64,000 nucleotides of DNA from JBGUVL01 sp964370395 (GCA_964370395.1 CAYJIZ010000007.1:51893-115892); one strand, 5' to 3'; shown: positions 34,946 to 43,386, counted from the stretch's first letter. Notes: generated by a model from the sequence alone, not told the origin. Numbers and translations are program-made.

Positions 34946-37395
34946 GAGAAAAGCGTAACCTATACCTTCAACGAAGACAACAAATTATCCACTAAAGAAT
35001 ATGCAGGTAGGTGGTTCATTATGCATACAATGATCATGGTCAAATAGATACGATTCAAAAGAATAATCAACGCATTGCGAAATATGAATACAACGCAAGA
35101 AATGAAATTACACGATTAACACAAGGTAACGTAATTACTGAAAAAACATATACCGATATGGGTAGAGTGTTAACGCAGAAAACAACCAAAGACAACGCAG
35201 TAGTCTTTGAAGGAACGTATACGTATGATCTAAATGACAATGTGATTAAAGAGGTTATCGATGGAAAAGAGAATACATACAAATACGATGCTTATGATGA
35301 ATTAGTAGAAAGTCATAAATACATCGATGGTAAACTAGTTGATACAACATATAAACAAGATATCTTTGGTAACCAAGTAAGCAGTTCTTCCAATGAAGGA
35401 AGTAAAACGTATAAATATAACGATAAAGGACAAGTAGAATCCATTGATACGAATAAAGGTATGATCAAATACAATTATGATGATAATGGAAACGTGTCTA
35501 AAAAAGTGAATGAAGATGGTAGAGTGGACTTTTACAAATACAATGAGTTCAATCAACTTATCCAATTGCAACAAGGGCAGTTTACATACGATTACAAATA
35601 CGATGCTGAAAATGAAAGAATCTCGCAAACAAGGAAGGATACAAAGGATTATCATTTTGATGAGTGGTATTCTTATCGTGAAGATCTTCCAACTATAAGT
35701 GATTCGCAAATTAAAAATGTATTTGAAAATGTAAAAAAACAAGTATCAAAGAAACAAAAAAATGGAAATGTATGCTCCTATATTGCTACGGATTCTTATG
35801 ATGTGGAGTACTTCAAAAAACCAGAGACAACGACTTATTTAGTAGATAGAACGATGGAGTTTAGTAATGTCCTTAAATCAAACGACACAGTTAATATTTA
35901 TGGAGAAACGTTACTACAATCAAACAATGCAACAATTGTAAATGGTTGGAATGATAGCGTTGTCGCAAAGGTGACGAAGAATAATGTAAAAAAAGTGAGT
36001 CATAGTGATTATGGTGAAGTGAAAAACATAAACTCAGGACAAAGCTATAATGGAGAAATGTTGGATCAAACGGGGTTACTTTATTTAAGAGCACGTTATT
36101 ATGATCCAGGTGTTGCTAGGTTTATTCAAATTGATAAGAATTATGACGGTACAAAAGAAAATGTTGCATCTCAAAATAAATATGTATATACTTTGAATAA
36201 CCCCTATAAGTATGTTGATAGTAGTGGTAACTCGTCTTTGTCAAAAGCTGTGAAAAAAACAGTGAAAAAAGCAAAAGAGAAAACAAAAGCAGTTGTTATA
36301 AATGTTAGAAAAAAAATAGTCAGTTCATTTAAACAGTCGATTGCTATCACGAAAAATATAAAAACGATTGTCAATAATGGTGCAAAAGTATTAACTGGAT
36401 TTGTAAATGGTATAAGTGGAAAGACAACAAATAAAGGTGGAGGAAAGATTTCGGTAACGAAACCTCCAAAAAAGATAAAGACAGAGGCTAAGTGTCCTGA
36501 AAAAGCAAAGAAAACATCAGGTTTGAATGCTTTACTTGACAAAGTTCAGACAATTATTGACTATATCAGTTGGATACCAAGTCCGATTGGGGACCTAGCA
36601 GATGGAATTAATGCATTAATTTATTTTATGCGAGCAAACTTTTTAATGGGAGTCATTAGCATTGTTTGTTTAGCACTGCCTGCAGCTATCATGGCAGGGG
36701 CAAAAGCAATTGGTAAAGCATGTTCAAGTGCAGTAGAATTCATATCTAAAATATCGCCAGAAGCAAGGAAAATGGTAAAAACAGTGACTGGTTTTATCAC
36801 CGGAATTCGTGATTGCATAGGTAAAATAATTTGGTTAGTTGGGGAAAAAGTTATTCGCCCAATAATGGCTAAATTAGATGGTTTTGCAAAATTGATCAAA
36901 GAAACATTTCAAAGTGCAGCAAAGAAGGGCACAGGACGCAAAACAACAAAAGATACAGTTAAAGATACAGTTGAAGATGTAGTTGAAGATGCAGCTAAAG
37001 ATACAGTTAAAGATACAGTTAAGGGAGCTAGTGGAGCTAACAAAACTCCGAACACTGACATAAAAACAGATTGGTACGTTGGACCAGATGGCACAGTGGC
37101 ACCATCACTTAAAGATTATGATGATTTTATTGGAAATGGAGCTAGTGGAGCTAAAGTAAAAGTTGGGGAATGGGAATATGCTGATAAAGCATATAAAGGT
37201 GACAGGCTATACCAAGACTCACCAAACACAATTAAAGAAATTATTAATTCAGGTCCGGCTGGTACAGACCCTAGGGGTAGCAATGGATTGTGGTGGAAAG
37301 CTGACGGCTCTTTCAATGGAAGTAATGGATTTTATGAACTACTACTTAGTCCAGATGGAAAAACTATATGGCATTTTGTATATAAAAGTTATTAA
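34946..37395 (+). pseudogene. Rhs/YD-repeat polymorphic toxin, 5'-truncated (module 2)
   Basis: The longest Rhs piece. The main open frame runs 35011-37395 (794 codons). Just upstream another frame (from 34946) encodes more YD-repeat sequence (TYTFNEDNKLSTKEYAG), joined by a 2-bp shift at about 35008. There is no start codon with a ribosome-binding site, signal or export domain. In the main frame: YD repeats (residues 1-230), core (GEMLDQTGLLYLRARYYDPG near 359), KYVYTLNNPYKYVD to about 405, a hydrophobic pre-toxin region to 627, the seam IKETFQSAAKKGTGRKTTKD with six 12-bp repeats, GASGA at 672-676, and a 118-residue tip ending HFVYKSY. The toxin family is unknown. Confidence 0.85.
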
Positions 37396-37406
37396 TGGAG
37401 GATAAA

Positions 37407-37904
37407 ATGATTGATAATAAAAAATTAGTATATAATTTTAATAATCACAGGTTATATTATGATAATAATCAATTTTTGATTAACGATTCAAAGAAATATA
37501 TATCATTAACAATTAGTGCTATAGAGCTAGACTTTGATTATTCAACAGGAGTGTTACTTTCAATAACTGGCTTTCAACCACTAGTAAAATCAATTGTAGA
37601 TATGTTAGAAATACCAAAATATAAGGATGGAAATTTTAATATTTCGATGAATAAAATAAAGTATCAAAGAGGTATAGTATATGATTATTTTGATTTTTTT
37701 CCTATAAGCAAAGAATCTTTTATGATTGATGAGTATAATCCTAAACTAGTTTATGATGAGAGTAATAAAAGGATATTAATTGGTAGTGTTGATATAAATG
37801 ATGAATATTTTAGAATTAATAAAAATACTATTTGTGGGTTAGATAAAAAAGGAAATTTAAGAAGTATATTACTTTTAATAGATGTTATTATAAAATCTGA
37901 TTAA
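37407..37904 (+). CDS. putative immunity protein for Rhs module 2
   Basis: No family is recognised. It has 165 residues from ATG 37407 (GGAGG 5 nt upstream; the in-frame start at 37395 lies before it). It is an acidic, Asn/Tyr-rich soluble protein without signal or membrane helix. It follows the module 2 toxin tip by 11 nt and precedes the first structured repeat, so an immunity role is likely by position. Confidence 0.6.
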   Translation: MIDNKKLVYNFNNHRLYYDNNQFLINDSKKYISLTISAIELDFDYSTGVLLSITGFQPLVKSIVDMLEIPKYKDGNFNISMNKIKYQRGIVYDYFDFFPISKESFMIDEYNPKLVYDESNKRILIGSVDINDEYFRINKNTICGLDKKGNLRSILLLIDVIIKSD

Positions 37905-37977
37905 TCTTAGTATTCAATAGCTAATGAATTGTAGTTTTCTATTTTAAATTAACAATGATAAATTCTAATACTTTACC

Positions 37978-38229
37978 AAGCCCTCCCCTGCGTACGAAGT
38001 GTAAGCAGAGGGAGAGGCTTGAGGATTGGAGCGTTAGCGACAATTCTTGTATGGGTGCTAAGTAACACCGCCCTACACATACAGACCAACCAGCAGAAAA
38101 CAAGCATTATATAAGGCTTTACAAGTACTTTAACACTGCATTCTAATATGTGATAACTGTTTTCCTTAAGCAATCATAGAGAATGTAGAAGAGATCATTA
38201 ACTATAGATAAACTTAAAGCTTTAACAAA
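37978..38229 (+). repeat. structured Rhs-associated repeat, copy 1
   Basis: The element starts with a near-perfect inverted repeat, AAGCCCTCCCCTGC against GCAGAGGGAGAGGCTT, enclosing CGTACGAAGTG. Two further short hairpins follow (ATTG..CAAT near 38026-38045 and the tract before CACCGCCCTACACATACAGA), then a long conserved AT-rich tail that ends in the Rhs seam. It lies between immunity gene 2 and orphan tip 3. Copies 2 and 3 are at 39366 and 40624. Confidence 0.85.
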
Positions 38230-38704
38230 ATGAATTAAAGAAATATTTCAAAGTACAGTAAAGAAGGACACTGGACGCAAAGCAACAAAAGATGCAGCTA
38301 AAGATACAGTTAAGGGAGCTAGTGGAGCTGATGATGTATATCTTTTCAAGAAATATAAAGAGTCTTTAATAAAAGGCGATGTTTTGGAAAATTCAAGAAC
38401 TATTATTAATGGTGCAGATCTTAAAGACCAAACTCTTATTAAAACTTTAACGAGAGATGGAAGTTCAATAAATGATTGGGCAAAAATGGAATCTATTTAT
38501 GAATATAGTACTGATTTTGGTTCTGGTAGAATACACTATTATAAGAATCTCAAAAATGGGCAAGTAAATTATTATGATGCGAAATTAAAAATATCAGTGC
38601 CAACAGATTTGAAAAAAAATCTAAAAGACCCATCAGTTGTCAAAGATGGTTTTTGGATAGTTGATGTAGATGAGAATTTTTTACCAATAGGAGTGAGAAA
38701 ATGA
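38210..38704 (+). pseudogene. orphan Rhs toxin tip 3 (no start codon, in-frame TGA)
   Basis: A toxin C-terminus without its Rhs core. From about 38210 the translation matches the module 2 seam (KLKALTK, stop, IKEIFQSTVKKDTGRKATKD, two 12-bp units, KGASGA). TGA at 38231-38233 interrupts it, and the frame is open from 38234 to 38704. After GASGA comes a 124-residue tip with GSSINDWAKMESI, FGSGRIHYYKN, and GFWIVDVDENFLPIG. This resembles tips of other Rhs toxins with a DWxK...HYY pattern, but I cannot name its family or activity. The ATG at 38384 has no ribosome-binding site and lies inside the tip. The tip would be expressed only after joining to an Rhs gene. Confidence 0.8.
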
Positions 38705-39345
38705 TAATAAAATGTGTAAATAAAGGTTTTGGTTATAATATAAATGTAAATGAATTCTATCCAGTAATTTCCTATAAGGAAGATTTAAATGATAAAATAT
38801 CAAAATATCAAATTCTTGATAATGGAAATTTCTTATCATATATTCCATTCAATATGGTTGAACTTCTTCATAATCATAAATCATGTTATAGAAAGTCTCA
38901 AGGAATAGAAGGCGAAGATGAATGTAGATATAAAACTTTATCTAATGTGAACTTTTACCGAGACTTTTATGATGAGAGCGTAGTTTCAAACAAAGCAAGG
39001 AAAAAATTATTTGATTGTTTGATAGATATATATGCTGATGAATGTTCCAAAGAAGAGTTGATAGAGTTATTAAAGAATATGAATTTTAGTAATAACTATT
39101 ATATTTTAGTGTTGAAAGCTTTTTTCAAAAATGTTGAAGAAAAAAATGTTATTCAATTGTTATCATATTTAAATAATAAGGTTACAGAATTTGATAATGC
39201 ATTGATAAAAAATTTGTTTTTAAACCTTAAAAATTATGAATTATCTGAAGTTACTGATTTCTTTATGAATATATATGTTAATAATCAATGTATAGATGAC
39301 GAAATTTCTAATATACTTGACTCATATTTCTGTGGTGTTTTTTAA
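38701..39345 (+). CDS. putative immunity protein for orphan tip 3
   Basis: No family is recognised. It has 214 residues and overlaps tip 3 by 4 nt (ATGA), so it would be translationally coupled to it. It is soluble and Asn/Asp-rich; the C-terminal half is helical (EELIELLKNMNFSNNYYILV). The immunity role is inferred from position. GGAGTGAGAAA precedes the ATG. Confidence 0.6.
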   Translation: MIIKCVNKGFGYNINVNEFYPVISYKEDLNDKISKYQILDNGNFLSYIPFNMVELLHNHKSCYRKSQGIEGEDECRYKTLSNVNFYRDFYDESVVSNKARKKLFDCLIDIYADECSKEELIELLKNMNFSNNYYILVLKAFFKNVEEKNVIQLLSYLNNKVTEFDNALIKNLFLNLKNYELSEVTDFFMNIYVNNQCIDDEISNILDSYFCGVF

Positions 39346-39365
39346 ATATAATGCATAGAGCATCT

Positions 39366-39600
39366 GAGCCCTCCTTGCGTACGAAGTGCAAGCAGAGGAA
39401 GGGCTTGGAGATTGGAGCGTAGCGACAATCCATGTGTGGGCGACAAGTAACACCGCCCTACACATACAGACCAACAAGCAGAAAACAGGCATTATATAAG
39501 GCTTTACAAGTACTTTAACACTGCATTCTAAAATGTGGTAATTGTTTTCTTCAAGCAATCATAGAGAATGTAGAAGAGATCCTTATCTATAAATAAGCTT
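39366..39600 (+). repeat. structured Rhs-associated repeat, copy 2
   Basis: This is the same element as copy 1. The first hairpin arms have changed in step: GAGCCCTCCTTGC against GCAGAGGAAGGGCTT around the constant CGTACGAAGTG. The CACCGCCCTACACATACAGA block and the AT-rich tail (ATTATATAAGGCTTTACAAG) are retained. It lies between immunity gene 3 and orphan tip 4. Confidence 0.85.
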
Positions 39601-40074
39601 AAAGTTTTAACAAAATGGATTAAAGAAACATTTCAAAGTGCAGTAAAGAAGGGCACAGGACGCAAAGCACCAAAAGATGCAGTTAAGGGAGCTAGTGGAG
39701 TTGGAGACAAAACATCTGGAAGTTCTTTTGGTGAAATGTCGCCAGAAGATACAATTGCATATGATAATTATTGGAATCAAGTAAAAGCTGGTACAACACC
39801 AGAGCAACGGTATGATTTAAAAACCTACTATAATATTAATGGAACTAGTAATTATAAAATAAATGTCCAGACAAATTCAAAAGTTGATGTTAATGGAACA
39901 CCTAATACAATAACAAGAAGAGTAGATAAGAATGGAAATATTGTATCGGATCGAATATATGGTTCTGATGGTAAAGTGTTAAGAGATATCGATTATGATC
40001 AACATGGAAATTCAGCACAACATCCGTGGGCTCCACATATTCATGATTGGATAAATGGAGTAAGGCAAAAATAA
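39601..40074 (+). pseudogene. orphan Rhs toxin tip 4 (Ntox24-like), no start codon
   Basis: An open frame from about 39601 without a usable start. The seam is intact here (KVLTKWIKETFQSAVKKGTG, RKAPKD, one 12-bp unit, KGASG), with TGG where tip 3 has TGA. The 123-residue tip ends YDQHGNSAQHPWAPHIHDW. The HGN-x3-HP-x2-PHxH pattern resembles the polymorphic toxin type 24 domain, a predicted nuclease, and the conserved His residues are the likely active site. The family name is from memory and not checked. The ATG at 39736 is internal with no ribosome-binding site. Confidence 0.8.
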
Positions 40075-40085
40075 GGAGTGAAAAA

Positions 40086-40565
40086 ATGAAAGGTTTATTA
40101 TTGGAGGAGTTATCCTCAAGATATTTTATAAATTTACAGGACATTTTTGGTGTTATTGGTAAAGTTCAAAAAGACTATAATTGGTTAATATCAAATTATG
40201 AATGTAACATATACCCATCAAAAAAAATACCATTTGATAAAGAAATAGTTTTTATAGAGGGCGAAGAGTTGGAACAGATTGTTACAAGTCATGAAATACA
40301 ATTTATATGGGGTGTTTTTAGTGGTTTTAAAAAAGAGATTTCTTTGGAAAGCATACTAGAATATCCTATTCCATTTGCTGATGGAAATAAAGCGATATGG
40401 AATAGTGATATTTGCACACAAAATCCTTTAGCTGACATAGAGATTATTGCATGGGATTCTACACTTGCAGTTGTTGTTTCAAAAGAAGATAAATTTATTG
40501 AAACAATAAAGAAAAACTATCCAACAGCAAGAGATTTACTTGAATATAATTTGACAATAGAATGA
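40086..40565 (+). CDS. putative immunity protein for orphan tip 4
   Basis: It has 159 residues from ATG 40086, with AAGGAG 8 nt upstream; the in-frame ATG at 40047 lies inside the tip. It is an acidic soluble protein with segments KKIPFDKEIVFIEGEELEQI, IQFIWGVFSGF and YPTARDLLEYN. Of the array's immunity genes it has one of the clearest ribosome-binding sites, so it may be translated even if the tip is silent. The family is not named with confidence. Confidence 0.65.
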   Translation: MKGLLLEELSSRYFINLQDIFGVIGKVQKDYNWLISNYECNIYPSKKIPFDKEIVFIEGEELEQIVTSHEIQFIWGVFSGFKKEISLESILEYPIPFADGNKAIWNSDICTQNPLADIEIIAWDSTLAVVVSKEDKFIETIKKNYPTARDLLEYNLTIE

Positions 40566-40623
40566 TTGAAATTATAAAGTATTAAAATGGTTTATTTAAA
40601 AATCGAGTGTTAAATATTCCACC

Positions 40624-40810
40624 AAGCTTTCCCTGCGTACGAAGTGTAAGCAAAGGGAGGGGCTTGAGGATTGGAGCGTAAGCGACAATTCTTTTGTGGG
40701 TGACAAGTAACACCGCCCTACACATACAGACCAACGAGCAAGAAACAGGCACTATTTAAGGTTTTACTGCGTTAAACACTGCACTCCTAGCGTGTAATGT
40801 TTAGCGCTTT
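40624..40810 (+). repeat. structured Rhs-associated repeat, copy 3 (terminal, no tip follows)
   Basis: The copy starts AAGCTTTCCCTGC CGTACGAAGTG-type and has the matching arm GCAAAGGGAGGGGCTT. The CACCGCCCTACACATACAGA block is retained, but the AT-rich tail diverges after about 40760, and there is no Rhs seam behind it. It marks the distal end of the array. Confidence 0.8.
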
Positions 40811-40971
40811 TTGATAGTAGATTGTTTTGATAAAAAAAGGTACTCGTATAAGGGTGATAATTTTGGTGTAATATAGGGCAGTAACGTAAATTGGGATTTT
40901 TATTTTAATATTTTGAAAGGAAATGGTTCTGGCAATCGTTTTATTAATGAACAGGTAAGGAGGATATTGAT
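40811..40971 (+). other. intergenic region upstream of the Cys-repeat protein
   Basis: This stretch is AT-rich. It should contain the promoter of the 40972 operon. A possible autoregulated ECF-type promoter could not be identified by eye. GGAGG lies 7 nt before the ATG. Confidence 0.4.
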
Positions 40972-41424
40972 ATGAAAAGAAAGTGGATGGTGTTTTTGGT
41001 AATAGCAATGGTTGCTATGTTAAGTGTAGGGATTACTTCGTTGCAGGCATTTGATAGCACAAGTGCGAATCCTGAATGGAGTTGTCCGAAAGGGTATGAA
41101 GATTGTGAAGGACGTGAGTATCATCGTGAAGCATGTTTGAGAACGCCTTTGGAAACAGAAGTGAAAACAGAGGCAAAGGATTGGGTATGTCCAAATGGAA
41201 ACGAAAATTGTCTTCAACAAGGTTTACATAATGAAAATTGCCCTCGATTTAATGAGGTTGAACAAACAGGTGATCTTGAAGCAACTTGGAGCTGTCCAAA
41301 TGGCAATGCACAATGCGATAATGACGCAATGCATCAAAAACATCAAAATGAAGGAAGCAATACACGAGGAAATTGTTATAATGGAGGAAACGGTGGACAA
41401 CATCGAGGGAATCGACATAACTAA
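40972..41424 (+). CDS. secreted protein with three Cys/His repeats
   Basis: An unrecognised protein of 150 residues. A signal peptide (MKRKWMVFLVIAMVAMLSVG, then ITSLQA) is followed by three copies of a motif W-x-C-P-x-G-x3-C-x5-H-x3-C: WSCPKGYEDC..H..C, WVCPNGNENC..H..C and WSCPNGNAQC..H. The third copy ends in a Gly/Asn/His-rich tail (GGNGGQHRGNRHN). The regular Cys/His spacing suggests metal binding or disulfide crosslinking outside the cell. It is 14 nt upstream of the ECF sigma gene, and all three genes are probably one operon. Confidence 0.65.
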   Translation: MKRKWMVFLVIAMVAMLSVGITSLQAFDSTSANPEWSCPKGYEDCEGREYHREACLRTPLETEVKTEAKDWVCPNGNENCLQQGLHNENCPRFNEVEQTGDLEATWSCPNGNAQCDNDAMHQKHQNEGSNTRGNCYNGGNGGQHRGNRHN

Positions 41425-41438
41425 GTGTAGGAGAAAAG

Positions 41439-41924
41439 ATGAGAAGTGAAGAAGCAGTACAGACAGCAATCGATCAATATGGGGATATGGTGTTACGTAT
41501 CTGTTTTCTTCATGCCAAACAAAAGGCGGATGCACAAGATGTATTTCAAAACGTCTTTTTTAAGTATGCAAAAAGTGAGCATACCTTTACATCAAGTGAA
41601 CATGAAAAAGCTTGGTTTATTCGAGTTACCATTAATTGTTGCAAAGATTATTTAAAGTCATGGTTTATGAGAAATGTTGATAGCAAAGAAGATATGTCAA
41701 TGTTTGCGAGTACTGAAAAAACACATGACTCGCATGTATTACATGCGGTAATGCAGTTACCAAAGAAATACCGTGATGTAATTTATTTATATTATTATGA
41801 AGGGTATTCTAATGTGGAAATCGCAAAGCTATTAAATAAGAATGAAAATACGATTTATACGTGGCAAAATCGTGCGAAAAAAATATTAAAGACACAGTTA
41901 GGAGGGGATGAGTTTGAAACCTAA
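41439..41924 (+). CDS. ECF-type RNA polymerase sigma factor
   Basis: It has 161 residues from ATG 41439 (TAGGAG upstream). Region 2 is seen as CFLHAKQKADAQDVFQNVFF near residue 25. Region 4 has the helix-turn-helix YKYYEGYSNVEIAKLLNKNE-type segment (YYYEGYSNVEIAKLLNKN) near residue 120. It lacks regions 1 and 3, as ECF sigmas do. The stop lies 16 nt inside the anti-sigma gene, the usual layout for a sigma and its regulator. Confidence 0.9.
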   Translation: MRSEEAVQTAIDQYGDMVLRICFLHAKQKADAQDVFQNVFFKYAKSEHTFTSSEHEKAWFIRVTINCCKDYLKSWFMRNVDSKEDMSMFASTEKTHDSHVLHAVMQLPKKYRDVIYLYYYEGYSNVEIAKLLNKNENTIYTWQNRAKKILKTQLGGDEFET

Positions 41925-42627
41925 TCCATTACGTAAATTAGATGAGATTGTAGTTGATGAACATTTAAAACAAGAAACAATGCAGTTTGTGTATGATCGC
42001 AAGAAACGAAGTAAACTATCCTTTCCTAAATTAGCGCTGAGTGTGAGTGTTTGTATTGTGATGGTGATAGGTATGTTTTCGATATTGAATCAACCTACGT
42101 ATGCCAAAGAATATAGCTTTATCACCATTGATATTAATCCAAGCTTACAGTTGGTGTTGGACAAAGAGGATAATGTGATTAAAATTGATACATACGATCC
42201 CATAGCCAAAAAAATTGTGGAACAGTTGAGTTATGAAGGGAAACCTTATGATGAAGTAGTGACACAGCTTATTCTTCATGAGGAATACAAAGCGTTGATT
42301 CAAGAAGATAGCTTTCTTCAAATTAGTGTGTATTCCAAAAATGAAAACAAAGGCTTACAGTTAAAGCAAGGAATGTCACAATGTGTGCAACGTAACAGTG
42401 AAGTACCTTTTCAAAGTGAGTGTGTAAATGAAGAGACACATCAAAAAGCGAGCTCTCATCATATGTCTAGCGGTCGTTATAAGATGATAGAAGAAATTCA
42501 AAAAATAGATGAAAAACAAACGATGTCTTATTTGGAAACGTTAAGTATGCAGCAATTAAGAACGTTGTATGCATCGCTTACAGGAGAAGAAGTAGGACGA
42601 GGACAACGACATGGAAGAAACCATTAA
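41908..42627 (+). CDS. RsgI-like anti-sigma factor
   Basis: This is a single-pass membrane protein that probably holds the ECF sigma factor. It has 239 residues from ATG 41908; GGAGGGG touches this ATG, so TTG 41914 (6 nt later) may be the true start. About 45 cytosolic residues precede a helix (LALSVSVCIVMVIGMFSIL). The external part has YSFITIDINPSLQLVLDKED, typical of the middle domain of RsgI proteins. The C-terminal tail (GRGQRHGRNH) resembles that of the Cys-repeat protein (GQHRGNRHN). How the signal is sensed is unknown. Confidence 0.82.
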   Translation: MSLKPNPLRKLDEIVVDEHLKQETMQFVYDRKKRSKLSFPKLALSVSVCIVMVIGMFSILNQPTYAKEYSFITIDINPSLQLVLDKEDNVIKIDTYDPIAKKIVEQLSYEGKPYDEVVTQLILHEEYKALIQEDSFLQISVYSKNENKGLQLKQGMSQCVQRNSEVPFQSECVNEETHQKASSHHMSSGRYKMIEEIQKIDEKQTMSYLETLSMQQLRTLYASLTGEEVGRGQRHGRNH

Positions 42628-42643
42628 ACAATAAAAGGAAGAA

Positions 42644-42678
42644 AAAAAGGATGTACTAAATAAGTACATCCTTTTTCC
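42644..42678 (+). terminator. Rho-independent terminator of the sigma/anti-sigma operon
   Basis: AAAAAGGATGTACT (42644-42657) and AGTACATCCTTTTT (42663-42676) form a 14-bp stem with a T run. Confidence 0.9.
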
Positions 42679-42693
42679 TGATATTGATATGGG

Positions 42694-42718
42694 GGTAAAT
42701 GACAAGTAGTCATTTACC
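42694..42718. repeat. perfect 10-bp inverted repeat
   Basis: GGTAAATGAC - AAGTA - GTCATTTACC. No T run follows, so it is not a simple terminator. It may be an operator or an RNA hairpin. Confidence 0.6.
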
Positions 42719-43247
42719 GTTTGCAACTACCTTCATCACAAGTACAATGAGCAAAGCGTACTGGCTATTCGCTCAACTCATTACTAGGTTATTATTGAAA
42801 AGAGAACACTTGAGACTTTTTAGTGTGTGCAAGATGATGTGTGTACACATCAATTCTTTTCAAGCGATAACAATGTGTGTGTGGTATAGTGTTATCAATT
42901 TGCTTCATATATATCCTGCTGGTACATTGATTAAATGAATAATAACTTGTAGTTTCTTGCTTTGTTGGTTAGTTGTAACCCATATCTTCCTTTTAATGCT
43001 TGTGCCATCGTTATCTTACTAAAAATTTCTAATTTACTATATTAATGTATATATGTATATATTAATTGTTTTGAGAGGGTGTTATTGTCTTTTGGCGTCA
43101 CAATAACACTGTTATTTTTTTAGAGAAATTTATTTTAAAGAAAAATTTATTTATAAGGATTTTATTCGTAAGAAATAAGATCAGGCAAAAGCACCTCCTA
43201 TACCATACTTAAAATTTAGTGATTTAGGTAATAAATGTCAACGGATA
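42719..43247. other. intergenic region with a second inverted repeat
   Basis: No supportable gene. The 79-codon ORF at 42699 has no ribosome-binding site. GTGTTATTGT (43079-43088) and ACAATAACAC (43100-43109) form a 10-bp stem, followed after 5 nt by a T run, and can act as a weak terminator. The stretch just before it is an AT palindrome-like run (TATATTAATG..TATATATTAA). Confidence 0.6.
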
Positions 43248-43319
43248 TGCCAATTTGCCAACAAAATGGCAATTATAAAATGGCACTTAATAATTTAAAA
43301 AGTGGCACTTATAGTGGCG
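43248..43319 (+). promoter_or_regulatory. TGCCA/TGGCA operator-like array
   Basis: Six near copies occur in 72 bp: TGCCA at 43248 and 43256, TGGCA at 43267, 43281 and 43303, and TGGCG at 43315. TTGCCA-ACAAAA-TGGCAA (43255-43272) is an inverted repeat, and TGGCACTTA occurs twice 22 bp apart, about two helical turns. It lies directly upstream of the HTH regulator gene and is probably its own operator. Confidence 0.6.
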
Positions 43320-43386
43320 TAATGCGTTGTCATTCGTAATTTTATATGGTATTCTTTATTTGGTAAGGGAAATAAGAGGAGGAAAA

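Noticed and set aside
37973..38173. Minus-strand ORFs within the structured repeats (also 39322-39558)
   Set aside because: Similar ORFs recur only because the repeat recurs. The conserved feature is hairpin pairing, not codons, and no ribosome-binding site is seen.
38384..38704. ATG 38384 as the true start of a short toxin gene
   Set aside because: It has no ribosome-binding site and lies inside the tip. The conserved seam is read in frame well upstream.
42699..42938. 79-codon ORF in the gene-free region after the sigma operon
   Set aside because: It has no ribosome-binding site and unusual composition, and it lies across a palindrome. There is no support for coding.
43021..43080. CRISPR-like array in the AT-rich repeats near 43 kb
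   Set aside because: The words are short and unevenly spaced, with no repeat-spacer structure. No cas genes are near.
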